64,000 nucleotides of DNA from Ambrosia x helenae (Eukaryota > Streptophyta > Magnoliopsida > Asterales > Asteraceae). The stretch lies in assembly GCA_030844895.1 (NCBI GenBank), contig CM061231.1, forward strand, positions 1,302,001-1,366,000. The letters are read 5' to 3'. Shown here piece after piece: positions 11,601 through 23,422 of the stretch (the first letter of the stretch is position 1; each line of letters begins with the position of its first letter). The position numbers and the translations under genes were made by a program. Under the pieces are notes generated by a model. The model was not told where the DNA came from, searched no databases, and saw only the letters and a program-made list of their open reading frames with translations.

Positions 11601-14600
11601 TGATATTGGTATAGAAGATGATGGTCACTGATTCAATGTCGATATAGTATAATTGCAAAGCAAGTTATAAAAGTTCATTTTATTTTTTGTTTTTTTGGGG
11701 GTAATCAACAATTTTTGGTGCATTTGGTGAGTGTCACAAACAAACTTTGGAAATAGTTGATTCCACAAGCTCAGCTTCCGAAATAAGCTGAGTTGGACAA
11801 GGGCTTGGTTTGCGTGGCTAATGGCCGGATAAAGGGAGGATGTGGGTGCAAATGGGGACATTTGACGTGGAAATGAGTCTTTCCAGATGGCATTTCCGCA
11901 ACCTTAGGTTACGGAATTCATTGATTTCGGTTAAGTATCTTTTGTGTGTGGATCGGGTGGTGTTGGTTTTTTGGTTGTATGTTCAAGCCATTCTTGATTT
12001 TGTGCCGACACAAACGACGATCGCACAAGCCAATACAAACTTAAAATTTCTGGAAATCAGCAAATCATTTTCCAAAAATCATTCAAACATCTCATGCTTT
12101 GTATATATTCAACACTCCTAATCAGTTATTTTGATACATAGATGTTACAAATACGAACTAGAGAATACACAATCGAAATCAAACAGCCAACGATTGTCTT
12201 TATTGATTGATCACTAATGATTACAGAAAAGGAATTGAAAGATTATCCCTAATTGTAGCTGTGATTAGGTTTTATATAGCCCTAAGAATATAGCATAACC
12301 GTTATTAACAAACTAAATTTAAACTTGACAAGAATGGCCCTTGAACTCCAGGACCTTATTCAAACTTGACCAAAACATATAACGTGTAGACTTTTGGTTG
12401 TTTAGGTTGTTAACTTTTGTTGACTCAGAATCCTGGTCTTCTAATCTTAACAATTCTCCACCATAGATATCATGAATCTGAGTCTATTCAATTCAAATTT
12501 AACCAACTCCCAAAGATTAAAAAACAATACTCCATTTTAGGACCAGGAAGCACCTTAGTCAACATACTGATTTTTCTTCAGTGTTAACCTTTAGAACTTT
12601 GAGCTCCCCTACATTCACTATATCTATGATAAAATGCAGCTTCACCTTAATGTGTTTAGTATGATCATGGAACATATTATTCTTGGACAACTGCACAGCC
12701 CATTGGTTATCACAATACACTTCAGTATCCTGCAACTGAATTCCCAATACACTAACCAAACCTTTGAGCCACAATGCTTCTTTAACACCTTCTGTGAGAG
12801 CAACATAGTCAACATGAGTTGACGACAAAGCTACCACTGGCTACAACTGAGCCTTCCAACTTACAATATTACCAACTACCAAGAATGCATATCCAATTAT
12901 TGACTTGCCCCTGTCCAAATCTTTTACATAATTAGAATCCACATAACCAATGACCATTTTACCCCTCTTTGAACCTTTATCATTAAAGACCATTCCAACA
13001 CTTTTGGTGCCTTTCAAGTATCTAAGGATCCATTTTACAACTTCCCGGTGATCTTTCCTAGGATTTGATAAATATCTACTTACCAAACTCACTGCATAAT
13101 CCAAGTCTGGCCTTGTACACACCATGATGTACATCAGACTACCAACCATTTGAGTGTAAGGAACCCTTTCCATATAAGACTTTTCTTCATCTGTTTTTGG
13201 ACAATTTTCATTTGATAGCTTAAAATGACCTGCCAAAGGGGTTTTGACAGTTTTGCCCTTAGTCATACCATAACTGTCAATGATCTTCTCAGCATACTTC
13301 TCTTGTGTTAACTTGAGAATTCTGAGTTTTCTATCTCTCTTGATCTCCATTCCCTTGGCTTCTCCTAGATCTTCCATATCAAACTACATCTTGAGTAATT
13401 ATTTAGTTTCTTTAATCACTTTTTTTTATTATCACAAGCCAATAAAATATCATCAACATATAAGAGCAGATAAACAAACATACATGCCTCATATTCTCTG
13501 AGTACACAACTGTCAAACGAAATTCTTTCAAACTTGTGAGTCACCATATAATCATCAAACCTTTTATACCATTGTCTGGGTGAATATTTAAGCCCATACA
13601 ATGATTTCTTCAAAAGACACGCCTTGTCTTCCTACCTTTTGACCTTAAATCCCAAAGGCTGAGTCATATAAATTTTCTCTTCCAAGTTCCCATGTAAAAA
13701 GGTTGTCTTTACATCTAGTTATTCCAGTTGTAGATCTAAAGCAGCAGTTAAAGTAGTTAAAGACAGAATTACCCTTGTGGAAGTATGCTTTACCACTGGT
13801 GAGAAAATCTCTATGTTATCCACATATGCCTTCTGAGTGAACCCCTTAGATACTAATCTTGCTTTTCACCTAGGAGGTTCATTATGGGATACACTTTCTT
13901 TCACTTTATAAATCCATTTGCACTGCACTAAATTCTGACTTTCTGGTTTATCCACCAATTCCCAAGTCCCATTAGCATGCAATGAGGCCATCTCATCTTT
14001 TATAGCCAATTGCCACTTATCACTTTCATTTGAACACATTGCTTCCTGGTAAGTCAATGGTTCAAATACAATTTCATGTTCTGTAGCCAAAAACACAATT
14101 GTTGACAGATCATCATTACTTCTAAACCTCATAGGTTTCTGAATGTTCTCTCTTCTTACTCTATCTCTTGCTAAATTATAAGAAGAACTTGTGTCTTTTC
14201 CTGAATCACCACTTAGATTGAATAACACACTCTCACCGGTTACAGGCCCCACCTCAATTTGAATACCTTCCTTTTCACTTTGCATTAAGGTTTATGGCTA
14301 TTTGATCCTATCAGTTGTTTATAACACAACTTCTTCCATCCATTCAACATTTCTGCTATTGAACACCTTGCCTTCATCTAATCTTCATAATATTGAGCCT
14401 TTAACTCCTTCAGTATACCACAGAAACACATCTCCAAAGACCCAAACACCTCTAACTGCTTTAGTTTCAAGTTTGCCTTGACTTATGTAAGCATAAGCCA
14501 AAGACCCAAACACCTTTAACTCTTCATAGTCTTGCTTTTGTCCGGTCCACATCTCCATAGGAGTCTTCATTTTCAATGCAGTGGATGGACATCTATTGAT

Positions 14601-17600
14601 CAAATAAGCTGTTGTTGTAACAACTTCAGCCCAAAACTTCTTTAGCATTCCTGATCCAAAGAACATACGCCTCATTCTTTCAAGCAAGGTTCTATTCATT
14701 CTTTCTGCCAAACTCTACTATGGTGTTCTTGGTATTGTCAAATGCCTTCCAATACCATGGTCTTTGCAATACTGATCAAACTCATGATTGCAAAACTCAA
14801 GACCATTATCTGTTCTTAACTTCTTAATCTTCCTATTGGTCTGATTTTCAATCCAAACCTTCTACTCTTTGAACTTTTTAAAGGCCTCATTCTTCTGTTT
14901 GATGACATACACCCACACTCTTCTTGAATAGTCATCAACCAAAGACAAGAAATATCATGCTCCACCAAGTGATTTTATTTTAGCTGGACCCCAAAGAGCT
15001 GAGTGTATACAATCCAACACTCCTTTTGTATAGTACTTCCCTTTACTGAATTTTACCCTCTTTTGTTTCCCCATTAAACAATGCTCACAAGAACTTATAT
15101 CACAACTTTTCATGTTTCCAAGAACTAGTTGTTTTGACAATTCAACAAGCCCTTGTTTACTAATGTGACCTAGTCTTTTATGCCACAAAAGAGCTTCTTT
15201 ATCCCTTTCTTCTGAAGCTACATTTATACATCCATTTTCTACTTTACCATCCAATAGAAAAATGTTGTTTTCTTGTCTACTACCAGACAACATGACCATT
15301 GATCCTTATATAACTTTTGCTTTCCCATCTTTCAAACTTACCACAAACCTTGCCCTTTCAAATGTTCCTAATGACAAAATGCTTCTCTGAAGTTCAAGGA
15401 CATACCTTACATTTTCTATATCAACATCAACACCATTATATAACTTGAAAGTGCCAGTTCCAATACCTTGTATCTTGAATGATAGATTATATCCCAACTT
15501 TACAGTTCCATAATCCCCTTTCTTCAATGTCTTGAAGAATTCTTTAATTGGTGTCATGTGGAATGACCCACTAGAGTCCATCACCCATTTACTCATCACA
15601 TCCCAAGAAATTACCACAAGAACATATGTTGCACTTTCATACCCATCTGATGAATCTTCCTGCTGAGTATGACCTTTATTATACATATTTAAACTACTGG
15701 CTTCATTCCTCTTTCTTTTCCACATTAGAAAATCTTTCTTGGAGTGACTTTCAGAATTACACACAAAAAACCTTCTTTTAAACTTTGTTTTGCTTCTTAA
15801 TTGGCTTATGTTTCTGAAATTCTTATGATCAAACCTGTGATAATCCGTGTGATCAAATCTTTCCCTAACCAATAGGCCTTCTCCACCTTCTTCCTTAGAA
15901 TCTGATTTCCTTTTCAGTTCTTTGGAATTAAAGTGTTGCTGACTTCCATGGTTAATGTCTCTCTTCCATACATCAAGGTATCAAAAAAATGTTCATAACT
16001 TGATGGGAAGGAAGTGAGAAAGATAATACCCTGATCTACTTCAACTTATTCCACTTCAATGTTCTCCAAATCAAGAATCAACTTATTGAATTCATCTGTG
16101 TGATCTTCCAATGACTACCCTGATGCCATGTGGAAAGTATAATCTTTTCTTGAGATACAAACGATTAGCCAACGATTTTGGCATATACAGAGTCTCTAAC
16201 TTTGACCAGACCCTACTGCTAAAGTTTCTTTTGAAACTTCCCCAAGTACTCTGTCACTAAGATGCAATATGATTGCACTGTGGGTTTTCTACAACATATC
16301 TTTCTTCACCTTGTCCAAATCTAATAGAGAGTCGGGTTTTAAAAGTTATTTGGAAGAACCAGATTTTCGTTGAGACTTAATCAAAGGTTCTATGCGTGTT
16401 CAAAGGCGTAAAATGGTTATTTGGGAACCATTTCAAGGAAATCCCCATCCCCTCCCCCCCCCCCTTTTGTGGAAAAAATGGAAGAGTTTCCTTTTCCTAT
16501 ATCCAACTTAATGAAACTTTTTTTTAATCTTAGAGATTGTTGGGGTAAAAAGTCAGAATTCGAATTTTTAGATCAACAATTAGAAATCAAAAAAGACCAC
16601 CAGGAGGACGTAATAGAATTATGGAAGAACATTCTATATGAACAAAAAACTAGAAACCACGAAGATTAGCTTCGCCTTTCAAGGCATCACTGATTCCCTA
16701 ATGTACAAGAAGAGCCTTCATCTTGACCCTACATAGACTAAAATGGTTCTTTCCATCAAATTTCTCCAACTCGAACTTCGTGGACACCATCTTCTTTCTT
16801 CTTTCACCCGTTACAGTTCTTGATCAACTCTATTTTCTCTGATATGAGCCAACGAGGCTCTGATACCAATTGTTACAAATATGAACCAGATAATACAAAA
16901 TTGAAATTAAACAGCCAACGATTTTCTTTATTGATGACCAACTAATGATTACAAAAATGGAATTGAAAGATTATGAATTACAAAGATTATCTTCTAAGAT
17001 ATGATCAGGTTTTATATAGCCCTAAGAATAGAGCATAACCATTACTAACAAACTAACTTTGAACTTAACAAGAGTGGCCCCTGAAATCCAATGCCTTAGT
17101 CAAACTTTACCAGAACATATAACTTGTAGACTGTTGCTTGTTTAAGTTGTTGACTCAGAATCATGGTCTTCTAATCTTAACAATAGATGACTATTGACAT
17201 CTATTCATATCATTAGAACACAATTTATAAGGTTTTGAAGAATAAGAAGAAGAAAGAAAACCCAAATCACGGATTCTACAATTCAAAAAATATTTTAGAA
17301 AGATGTAGTAATTGAGGTAATATTAAGAAGCAACTTTAAATAAGAAAACTTTGAAACACATATTTTCATGATTGATCATAAATATTAATGGAAAAAAGAA
17401 CTGTAAGAACGAGAGCCCAATTGTGTGAATTTGAAGATATGATAATGAGGATTCATGTGGCGTAAAAGATGAAGCACGACGGTAGTTTTTTGTTTAATGA
17501 AAAGAGAGGAATTTGTGGATTAGAAAGTGGGAAATGGAAATAGTCTATTTCCCAGTAATCAACGACGTTAACAATGTCCTAAATCAATTTCTGGCACCCT

Positions 17601-19043
17601 CTAAATACACAAAAAAATTAGGACCCCCCCCCCCCCGAAAAAGCAAAAAAAAAAAAAAAAAATCTAAATGTTGTGGGATACGATTGTTTTTGTATATTTG
17701 TAGAGTGTGGAGCTGACATGTGAAGCTGCGGAATTTCTCAAAGGAATTTTTACCTCGTTTGACAGTGATGGGGTATGTTCTACCATCCTTTGAGACTGGA
17801 TTTAGGTTCTCATTTAGATTCTATTTGCTTATTCAATTAATTGATATGTTCAAGACTTTTGTAGGATGAGGCTCTTAATGCAGATGAGCTAGATGACCTT
17901 TTTTCTACTGCACCAGAAAGGCATGATAACTTTTTCCACCGTTATTATAGTTATATTTTTTTTCACATTTAGTGAATATTTTGAAACATAAGATCAATGA
18001 ATACTTGCCTACATATATGAACATTATTACTTATTTTTACTCACAGATGTTTGTTTGGAATCAATTTATAACTATATGATTATAAAATCCAGAAAAGATG
18101 AACATTATAGGGTTTCTTATGTTTAAAGTTTCTTGTTGCAGTTTATTTGTTCCCATGTTGTACATTTTATGAACTTTATACATTAAAAGTCTTGAATTTG
18201 CTATCTTATATTACAGTCCTTGGAGTGAAGCTCCATATGTAAATGCTGCCGAAAAGAATGTTATGGGAGGATTATCACTCGATGGATTTTTGTCGGAGGT
18301 ACATATGTATATTCCTTCTAAGTTATTAATTCTTTATAGTCTGAATCGATTGATGGAAAATGCTCTAGCTTTTGTAAGTACTAGTTTCTTGGTTTAATAT
18401 TGCTGATTTTGACTTCTGTATCGAGTGAGATTTTTAATTTCTTGGAGTTATAGTAATATTTTTAACGTCTTTTTTTGGGATGCAGTGGGTGCTAATGTCA
18501 GTTTTAGATCCAGTTCTTAGTGTGAAGAACCTACTTTACACTGGATATGCTGGTGATCCTTCTTCTGCATTAAGAGGTGTTGACCGCATGGAGAAAAACA
18601 TAGAACGAAATGTTTTCCAATGCTTTGTTTTTGGACAAAAAAGGGCCGGAAAATCCTCATTTTTGCATTCTTTTGTTGGAAGGTCTATTTTCTTAACTAG
18701 ATGAGCTATTTAGAGGTGGCAAAACGGGCGGGTTATATAATGGGTTAGTGTGAACAACTGTTTTAGTTTTCTATTCTTTTGTCCCAATTGTTTTAGTTTT
18801 CTATATATAGTTAGTGCGTCAAATATGATTACACGATAATATTATATTGATAATAATAATAATGGTAAAGATTACATACAAATAGTGTTAACCTACTAAA
18901 CAACACCAGTAAAGATGTATATTTATTTTATTTTTTGAAGAAAAAAAATTCGTCTACTCAAGCATGTTTCTAGGAAAAAAATATAGAATTTTTTTAAGAA
19001 AAATATGTATAATTACTCTACTAGGATAATTACACATTTTGTA

Positions 19044-19094
<51 letters not shown>

Positions 19095-20806
19095 TCAAGA
19101 CTAAAATACATGCTTAACAAGATAAGAAAAATAAATTTCAGAAAAATATAAATAAAAACCCCTTCTTCACTTCTGATGTTAAGACTCATTTGTAGGCTAA
19201 ACCAATTTGTACAATAACCTAACCCAATATAATTTCATGGATAAAATAATATTAGAGGTTTTGTGATTATAAAATCAATTTGTGAATTTTTGACCATCCC
19301 ATTCTAGCTATACTTTGGAGTATATCTGTTTGAACCATTCGTAAGTAAATGGGTAGCAATCACCACCTTTAAAAGTGATTTGCAGAATCCTGCAGTGATG
19401 GCTTTCAAATTTGATCTTCCTAATGTGTATATATATTGTCAGGTTGCTAGCAGTCTAGATGACACTCTTTTAATGGTTTGAACTGCAGGCCATTTTCTGA
19501 AGTTTACGTGCCAACGACCGAGGAGCAATATACAGTTAATATTGTTGATCAGCCTGATGTAAGTATATTTATTTATAACATGTTGTAAACTTGATATCCT
19601 TGATGAATATGTGCTTGTTTTTCTTATAGATATTAGTAGAACTTGCCAATCTGGCTCGTTTACTTATGAATGGGTTTCTTGTGGGTTGTGTTTTATTTTT
19701 AACAGGTCAAAACCAAAAGTTGCCCCAGTGTGTTTTTAGTGTATAAAATTTCAAAAATCACTTTATTTTAAAACCTAGATTAATATGGAAATAATATTAT
19801 TATTTTACTTGAACCATATAATGATTGTATTAATAATAGGGTTATATGGGCTACATAGACCTCTATAAAGACTCAGGAACTACACTTACATACCTTCTAG
19901 TCTATACCAATTATGATTTAGAACATAACTAGAACAATATATATGCTCCTGCAAGCTAAGGACGGGCAACGACATGTAGCTCGGATCGTAAGAAGAAAAA
20001 CTGAAGATTTTGCTCATTCTTTCAGGGAACCAAGAAAACTTTGATATTGAGAGAAATACCTGAAGACTCTGTTGAAGATTTGCTGATTCATAAAGATGCT
20101 TTGGCAGCCTGTGATATTGCAGTTTTTGTTAATGACAGGTAAACGGATTTTGTTCTAATTATCTAGACGTCAATGCACGTCCAATCGAGTCAGGTGACCA
20201 TAAACAGTTTCGCCTAAAAGGCTATAATATTTCTGAGTTGTTTATTAATATTCGAGTTAAATATGGTTACACAAAATAGAATTTTATATCTACTAAAATG
20301 TATATTTCAGGTACATTGTTACCGTATTTGTATGTTTATTTTTTCTCATCTTCAATTTGTAGCTCAGACGAGTCTTCATGGATAAGAACAACAGAGTTAC
20401 TTGTTCAAGTTGTGAGTCATGGGAAATCTACGGTACCTTGCATCATTGTTGCAGCTAAAGGCGACCTCGAACCAAATCTAACTGCAACACAAAATTCAAC
20501 AAGGGTATACATCTTTATTACTTATAAAATTTTGTTGAAATCTTTGAGCCATTCCCCTTTAATATTTACTTTTAGAGCTTGAAATTAAGATAAAAAAAAA
20601 GCAACCAAAATTGATTCCTTCTTAAGTAAGCACTGTCTTATTGCAAATTATATACTAAATGAACTGTTTTTTTTTTTTTTTAGTTGAGCCAAGATATGGG
20701 AATACAGGCTCCTGTACAGATAAGCACAAGATTGGGAGACTTCAATAACATATTTAAGAGAATTATGGAAGTAGCAGAATACCCTCACTTGAGCATTCCC
20801 AAGTAA
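8651..20806 (+). CDS. MIRO: Miro-type mitochondrial Rho GTPase, lacking the C-terminal anchor
   Basis: Miro proteins are outer-mitochondrial-membrane GTPases controlling mitochondrial morphology and movement. Thirteen exons: 8651-8865, 8957-9089, 9874-10023, 10535-10711, 11305-11556, 17704-17772, 17865-17920, 18217-18298, 18486-18682, 19489-19558, 20026-20138, 20363-20504, 20684-20806. They total 1779 bases (592 residues). Order: GTPase 1 (P-loop GDRGTGKSS, G4 CKAD), EF hand 1 (DHDKDGALNDAEL), linker, EF hand 2 (DSDGDEALNADEL, with Glu where Gly is usual), GTPase 2 (P-loop GQKRAGKSS, 'DQPD', 'AAKGDL'). The start is the ATG at 8651; an upstream GTG in frame is unlikely. Intron 7 is GC-AG (GC at 17921). 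The reading ends 'PHLSIPK' plus TAA at 20804; plant Miro proteins normally continue about 50 residues to a membrane anchor, and none is visible. 'AA|GTAAAG' at the stop resembles a splice donor, so a lost or remote last exon is possible. Introns hold a Cassandra LTR, a Copia element and a TTA microsatellite. Confidence 0.93.
9240..9523 (+). mobile_element. Cassandra-type solo LTR containing 5S rRNA sequence
   Basis: In Miro intron 2. The core at about 9360-9430 matches plant 5S rRNA: 'cagttaagcgtgctcagg', 'gagagtagtatcaggatggg' and 'tgacctcctgggaagt', including the internal A-box and C-box of RNA polymerase III. Upstream is 'cccacatcgg' and downstream 'gcggacaatatt' and 'ggccggatgttaca', a layout known from the Cassandra TRIM retrotransposons whose LTRs carry 5S sequence. 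Only one copy is present and no internal domain is seen, so it is most likely a solo LTR. No clear target-site duplication was found at the chosen ends, so the boundaries are approximate. Confidence 0.8.
10194..10260 (+). mobile_element. CAGTGGCGGA-type transposon end in Miro intron 3
   Basis: The sequence 'cagtggcggattca' is identical to the left TIR of the hAT element at 46395. It is followed by 'ggaccccggaaccccctagg', a GC-rich motif common in such elements. No matching opposite TIR or 8-base duplication was found nearby, so only one end, or a truncated copy, is supported. Confidence 0.4.
10741..11180 (+). repeat. Dispersed 'ggtggcaaaa(c/t)gggcggg' repeat in Miro intron 4
   Basis: An 'agaggtagcaaaatgagcgg' start is followed by AT-rich sequence with 'cattataaaattacatta' and 'aaatacactttggg' (the latter also at 11107). 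A related copy is in Miro intron 9 from 18714 ('agaggtggcaaaacgggcgg'), and fragments appear near 19680 and 28060. Probably an old non-autonomous transposon; ends and class are not determined. Confidence 0.4.
12143..12452 (-). repeat. Copia-1 3' LTR (left)
   Basis: 310 bases, from 'tgttacaaat' to 'cttaaca', clearly similar to 16871-17182. Preceded by 'ataga'. Confidence 0.9.
12559..16795 (-). pseudogene. Copia-1 gag-pol, multiply interrupted
   Basis: Read right to left: gag start at about 16790 ('KFELEKFDGKNHFS'), broken by a stop and by the inserted plastid fragment, resuming near 16330 ('DKVKKDML'). The protease has 'WVMDSSGSFHMTP', where the active-site DSG is changed to DSS. The integrase zinc-binding region has 'LWHKRLGH' and 'CEHCLMGKQKRVKFS', then 'AERMNRTLLERMR' from the end of the integrase core. 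Reverse transcriptase includes 'WELVDKP', 'QCKWIYKVK' and 'LLYVDDILLA'. RNase H and the tail include 'SIIGYAFLVVGNIVSWKAQ' and 'VALSSTHVDYVALTEG'. Several stops and frameshifts separate these parts, so no functional polyprotein can be made. The gag start is close to that of Copia-3 (39132), suggesting one family. Confidence 0.88.
16335..16665 (+). pseudogene. ycf1: Nuclear plastid insertion: ycf1 fragment inside Copia-1 gag
   Basis: The + strand reads as part of chloroplast Ycf1 (TIC214): 'EEPDFR', a TGA, then 'DLIKGSMRVQRRKMVIWEPF', a poly-C stretch, 'EKMEEFPFPISNLMKLFFN', and 'KKSEFEFLDQQLEIKKDHQE'. The match was recognised from memory of the conserved Ycf1 segment with 'IKGSMR.QRRK'; no alignment could be run. 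The internal TGA falls where Arg (CGA) is expected, a C-to-T change typical of decaying plastid DNA in the nucleus. Copia-1 gag homology stops on one side near 16665 and resumes on the other near 16335, so the plastid piece sits within gag. It is not expressed as a protein. Confidence 0.75.
16871..17182 (-). repeat. Copia-1 5' LTR (right)
   Basis: 312 bases, paired with 12143-12452. Followed by the duplicated 'ataga'. The primer binding site lies immediately inside at about 16857-16870. Confidence 0.9.
19046..19096 (+). repeat. (TTA)n microsatellite in Miro intron 9
   Basis: About 16-17 uninterrupted TTA/ATT units. Likely length-polymorphic. Confidence 0.95.
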
Positions 20807-21014
20807 AGCAAATATATTCATGGTATGTATTATCACTGATGTTACAAACAAACAATGTTCCATTTTTGACCTTTTTTTATTTAAAATCGAATGCCTTCCA
20901 AAGACAAAAGTCGAACATTCTATGGGTAATGTCTTAACTTTCTTTTGTGACATGAATTAAGTCAAGCAAAATGTGCACGTAGAGTCGTCTATCTGGTCAA
21001 AACGGGTTACATAC

Positions 21015-21550
21015 TGTAAAAACTAATGGATCTAAAGTAAAATAACGAATCAACCAACAATATACAAGAACAACAAAGAACACAAGCTGTATAGCGACAA
21101 AACGGTGACCAAAACTTTATTAGTTAACCAACCCAGAAAACACCCCCAGAACCCTGTAAACTCACAAATGTGAGTACACTAAAAATAGACAGATAAATCT
21201 GTCAATAATAAGCTGATAATAATCAGCTGATGATAAGAGTACAAGACAAAATATAAGAAGATTATAGAGACAAAGGGCAAACGAATGATACAAACCCTAA
21301 TCGCCCAAAGACTGAACAGAAAGAATAATATGAGGTGTAACGAAGCATCTGGAAACCCTAGAGGGCTTATATACCAGCTCGTACACAAGTTACACAACAA
21401 ACCATAAACTATCAACACTTAAACACTTTTAGTCCACAGAATATGCTCAAATGACTCCGGTAACCTTGAACTTTAATAACCTGCACAAATACAATTAGAA
21501 CAAACGTTTAGGCAGGCAACAAACAACTTATAACGTGTGATATTTCAACA
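21015..21550 (-). repeat. Copia-2 3' LTR (left)
   Basis: 536 bases, nearly identical to 26802-27337. The G-rich purine tract of the element adjoins it at about 21551-21560. Confidence 0.95.
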
Positions 21551-23422
21551 TCCCCCCTTTGTTTGATTGCCGAACATGTCAAACAACTTCAACTTCTCAC
21601 ATAAAAAACCATGTTGATTAACATTCAACCCTTTGGTAAGAATGTCAGCAACCTGAGAATCTGAATCTATCTTAACAGTTTCAACAAACCCATTTGACAC
21701 TTTTTCCCTTAAGAAATGTAAGTCAATCTCAAAATGCTTACACTTCTCATGGAATACTGGATTGGCTGCAATTGAGATTGCAGCTTTACTATCAGAATAC
21801 AATTTCACAGGAAGTTGACTATTAACACCTAACTCTTTTAGCAAGTTTACAACCCAAAGCAACTCACATGTAGCCGAACACATAGCACGATATTCTGCTT
21901 CGGCTGTGGACCTAGAAACAGTGCTCTGTTTCTTACTCTTCCAGGTAATTAAACAATCACCCAGAAACACACAATATCCAGTTGCGGATTTTCTAGTTTC
22001 TAAGCACTTAGCCCAGTCAGAATCAGCATATGCAACTAAAGAAAAGTTGTTTCCCTTTTTATAGAGAACTCCTTTTCCTGGATATTGCTTTAGATACCTA
22101 AGTAATCTAAGAGCAATTTTCATATGCAATTCACTAGGTTTGTGCATGAATTGACTTAGAAACTGCACTGAATAACTTATGTCAGGTCTGGTGATAGACA
22201 AGTAAATCAACTTCCCAATCAGCTTCTGATAACCAGTGATGTTATCAAGAAGCCTCGAATCTTTTGAAGTTTTATTTGTTACAATAAAACTTTGTTCAAT
22301 GGGAGTATTGATCGGTTTACAACCAAGATACCCAAACTCATTTAAGAGTTCTAAGCAATATTTTCTCTGTGATAAACAGATATCCTGACCATTATATAAT
22401 ACCTCAATCCCTAAAAAATACTTCAAAATTCCCAAATCCTTGATTTGAAATTTTTTACTTAAAAAACTTTTAATTTCATTTATTTCAGACAAATTATCAC
22501 CAGTAACAATTATGTCATCAACATAGACTAACAACACAATGAAAGACTTAGTATTAGACCTAACAAACATAGAATGATCACAGCAGCTTTGAACAAACCC
22601 AATACTAACAAGAACATTAGTTAGTTTTTCATTCCACTTCCTAGGCGCCTGTTTAAGTCCATAAAGGGACTTAACAAGCTTACACACTTTATTGTCATTG
22701 TCAGTAAAGTATCCTTCTGGAAGTGTCATGTATACATCCTCAGTAATAGAACCATAGAGAAAGGCATTGTTGATATCTAGTTGGTAAAGGGTCCAACCCT
22801 TTTCCACAGCTAGACTAATAACTGTTCTCACAGTTATCATCTTGACTACAGGAGAGAATGTCTCTCCAAAGTCAATACCTTCCCTTTGGTTGTAGCCTTT
22901 GGCAACTAGCCTGACTTTATACCTCTCAACCTCACCACTAGCCTTATACTTGACCTTGAAGACCCATTTGCATCCTATAGGCCTTCTACCAGGTGGTAAG
23001 TCTACTATTTCCCAAGTATTATTCCTATTGAGGGCTTCCATTTCAGCATTCATTGCCTCAATCCATTTAGGATCATTGGCAGCCTCTCTATAGGTACTTG
23101 GTTCAGTAGTTTTATTTAACATAGACACAAAAGACTTATTATCAACAGACAAGTGAGAGTAATTAACAACTTTTTCTACCCCATACTTAACCTTTCCTTC
23201 TACTATAAACTCATCAAACCTTCTTGGTAAGGTAGAGTTCCTATGAGACCTTCTAAGACTACTACTATCAATCCTAGTTCCCTCAGGAGACTGATTCTCA
23301 ACATTTGAACTCTCAACACTGGGTTGAGTAGTCCCTTTATACCCTGTACTACCAGGCTGCATCCTATGATGATCATAAGCACTATGATCAGGATTTGCCC
23401 CTGGCAGCCCTAGGAAAGTCAT
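21545..23422 (-). pseudogene. Copia-2 reverse transcriptase and RNase H segment of pol
   Basis: A 625-codon frame overlapping the integrase frame by about 35 bases in a different phase. Reverse transcriptase: 'WEIVDLPPGRRPIGCKWVFK', 'TLYQLDINNAFLYG', catalytic 'VYVDDIIVTGDN'. RNase H: 'ADSDWAKCLETRKSATGYCV', 'STAEAEYRAM', and 'YSDSKAAISIAANPVFHEK'. The end runs into the left LTR ('LTKGLN'). All catalytic residues appear present, so this copy could be only lightly damaged. Confidence 0.93.

Larger units (their letters stand above)
12143..17182 (-). mobile_element. Old Ty1/Copia LTR retrotransposon in Miro intron 5, antisense (Copia-1)
   Basis: A complete but degraded element, transcribed opposite to Miro. 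LTRs are 12143-12452 and 16871-17182, both starting 'tgttacaaat' and ending 'cttaaca'. The five-base duplication 'ataga' flanks both ends (12138-12142 and 17183-17187). Inside the right LTR is 'gctctgataccaat', the complement of the initiator-Met-tRNA primer site. Next to the left LTR is a short purine tract ('ggtggagaat' on the - strand). The LTRs differ at many positions, so the insertion is old. It lies between Miro exons 5 and 6 and must be spliced out as part of a 6.1-kb intron. Confidence 0.92.

Noticed and set aside
11840..12121. Open frame of 93 codons in Miro intron 5
   Set aside because: It runs up to the Copia-1 boundary and shows no recognisable domain.
19046..19096. CRISPR-like or regularly spaced repeat
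   Set aside because: It is a plain trinucleotide microsatellite in a plant intron.
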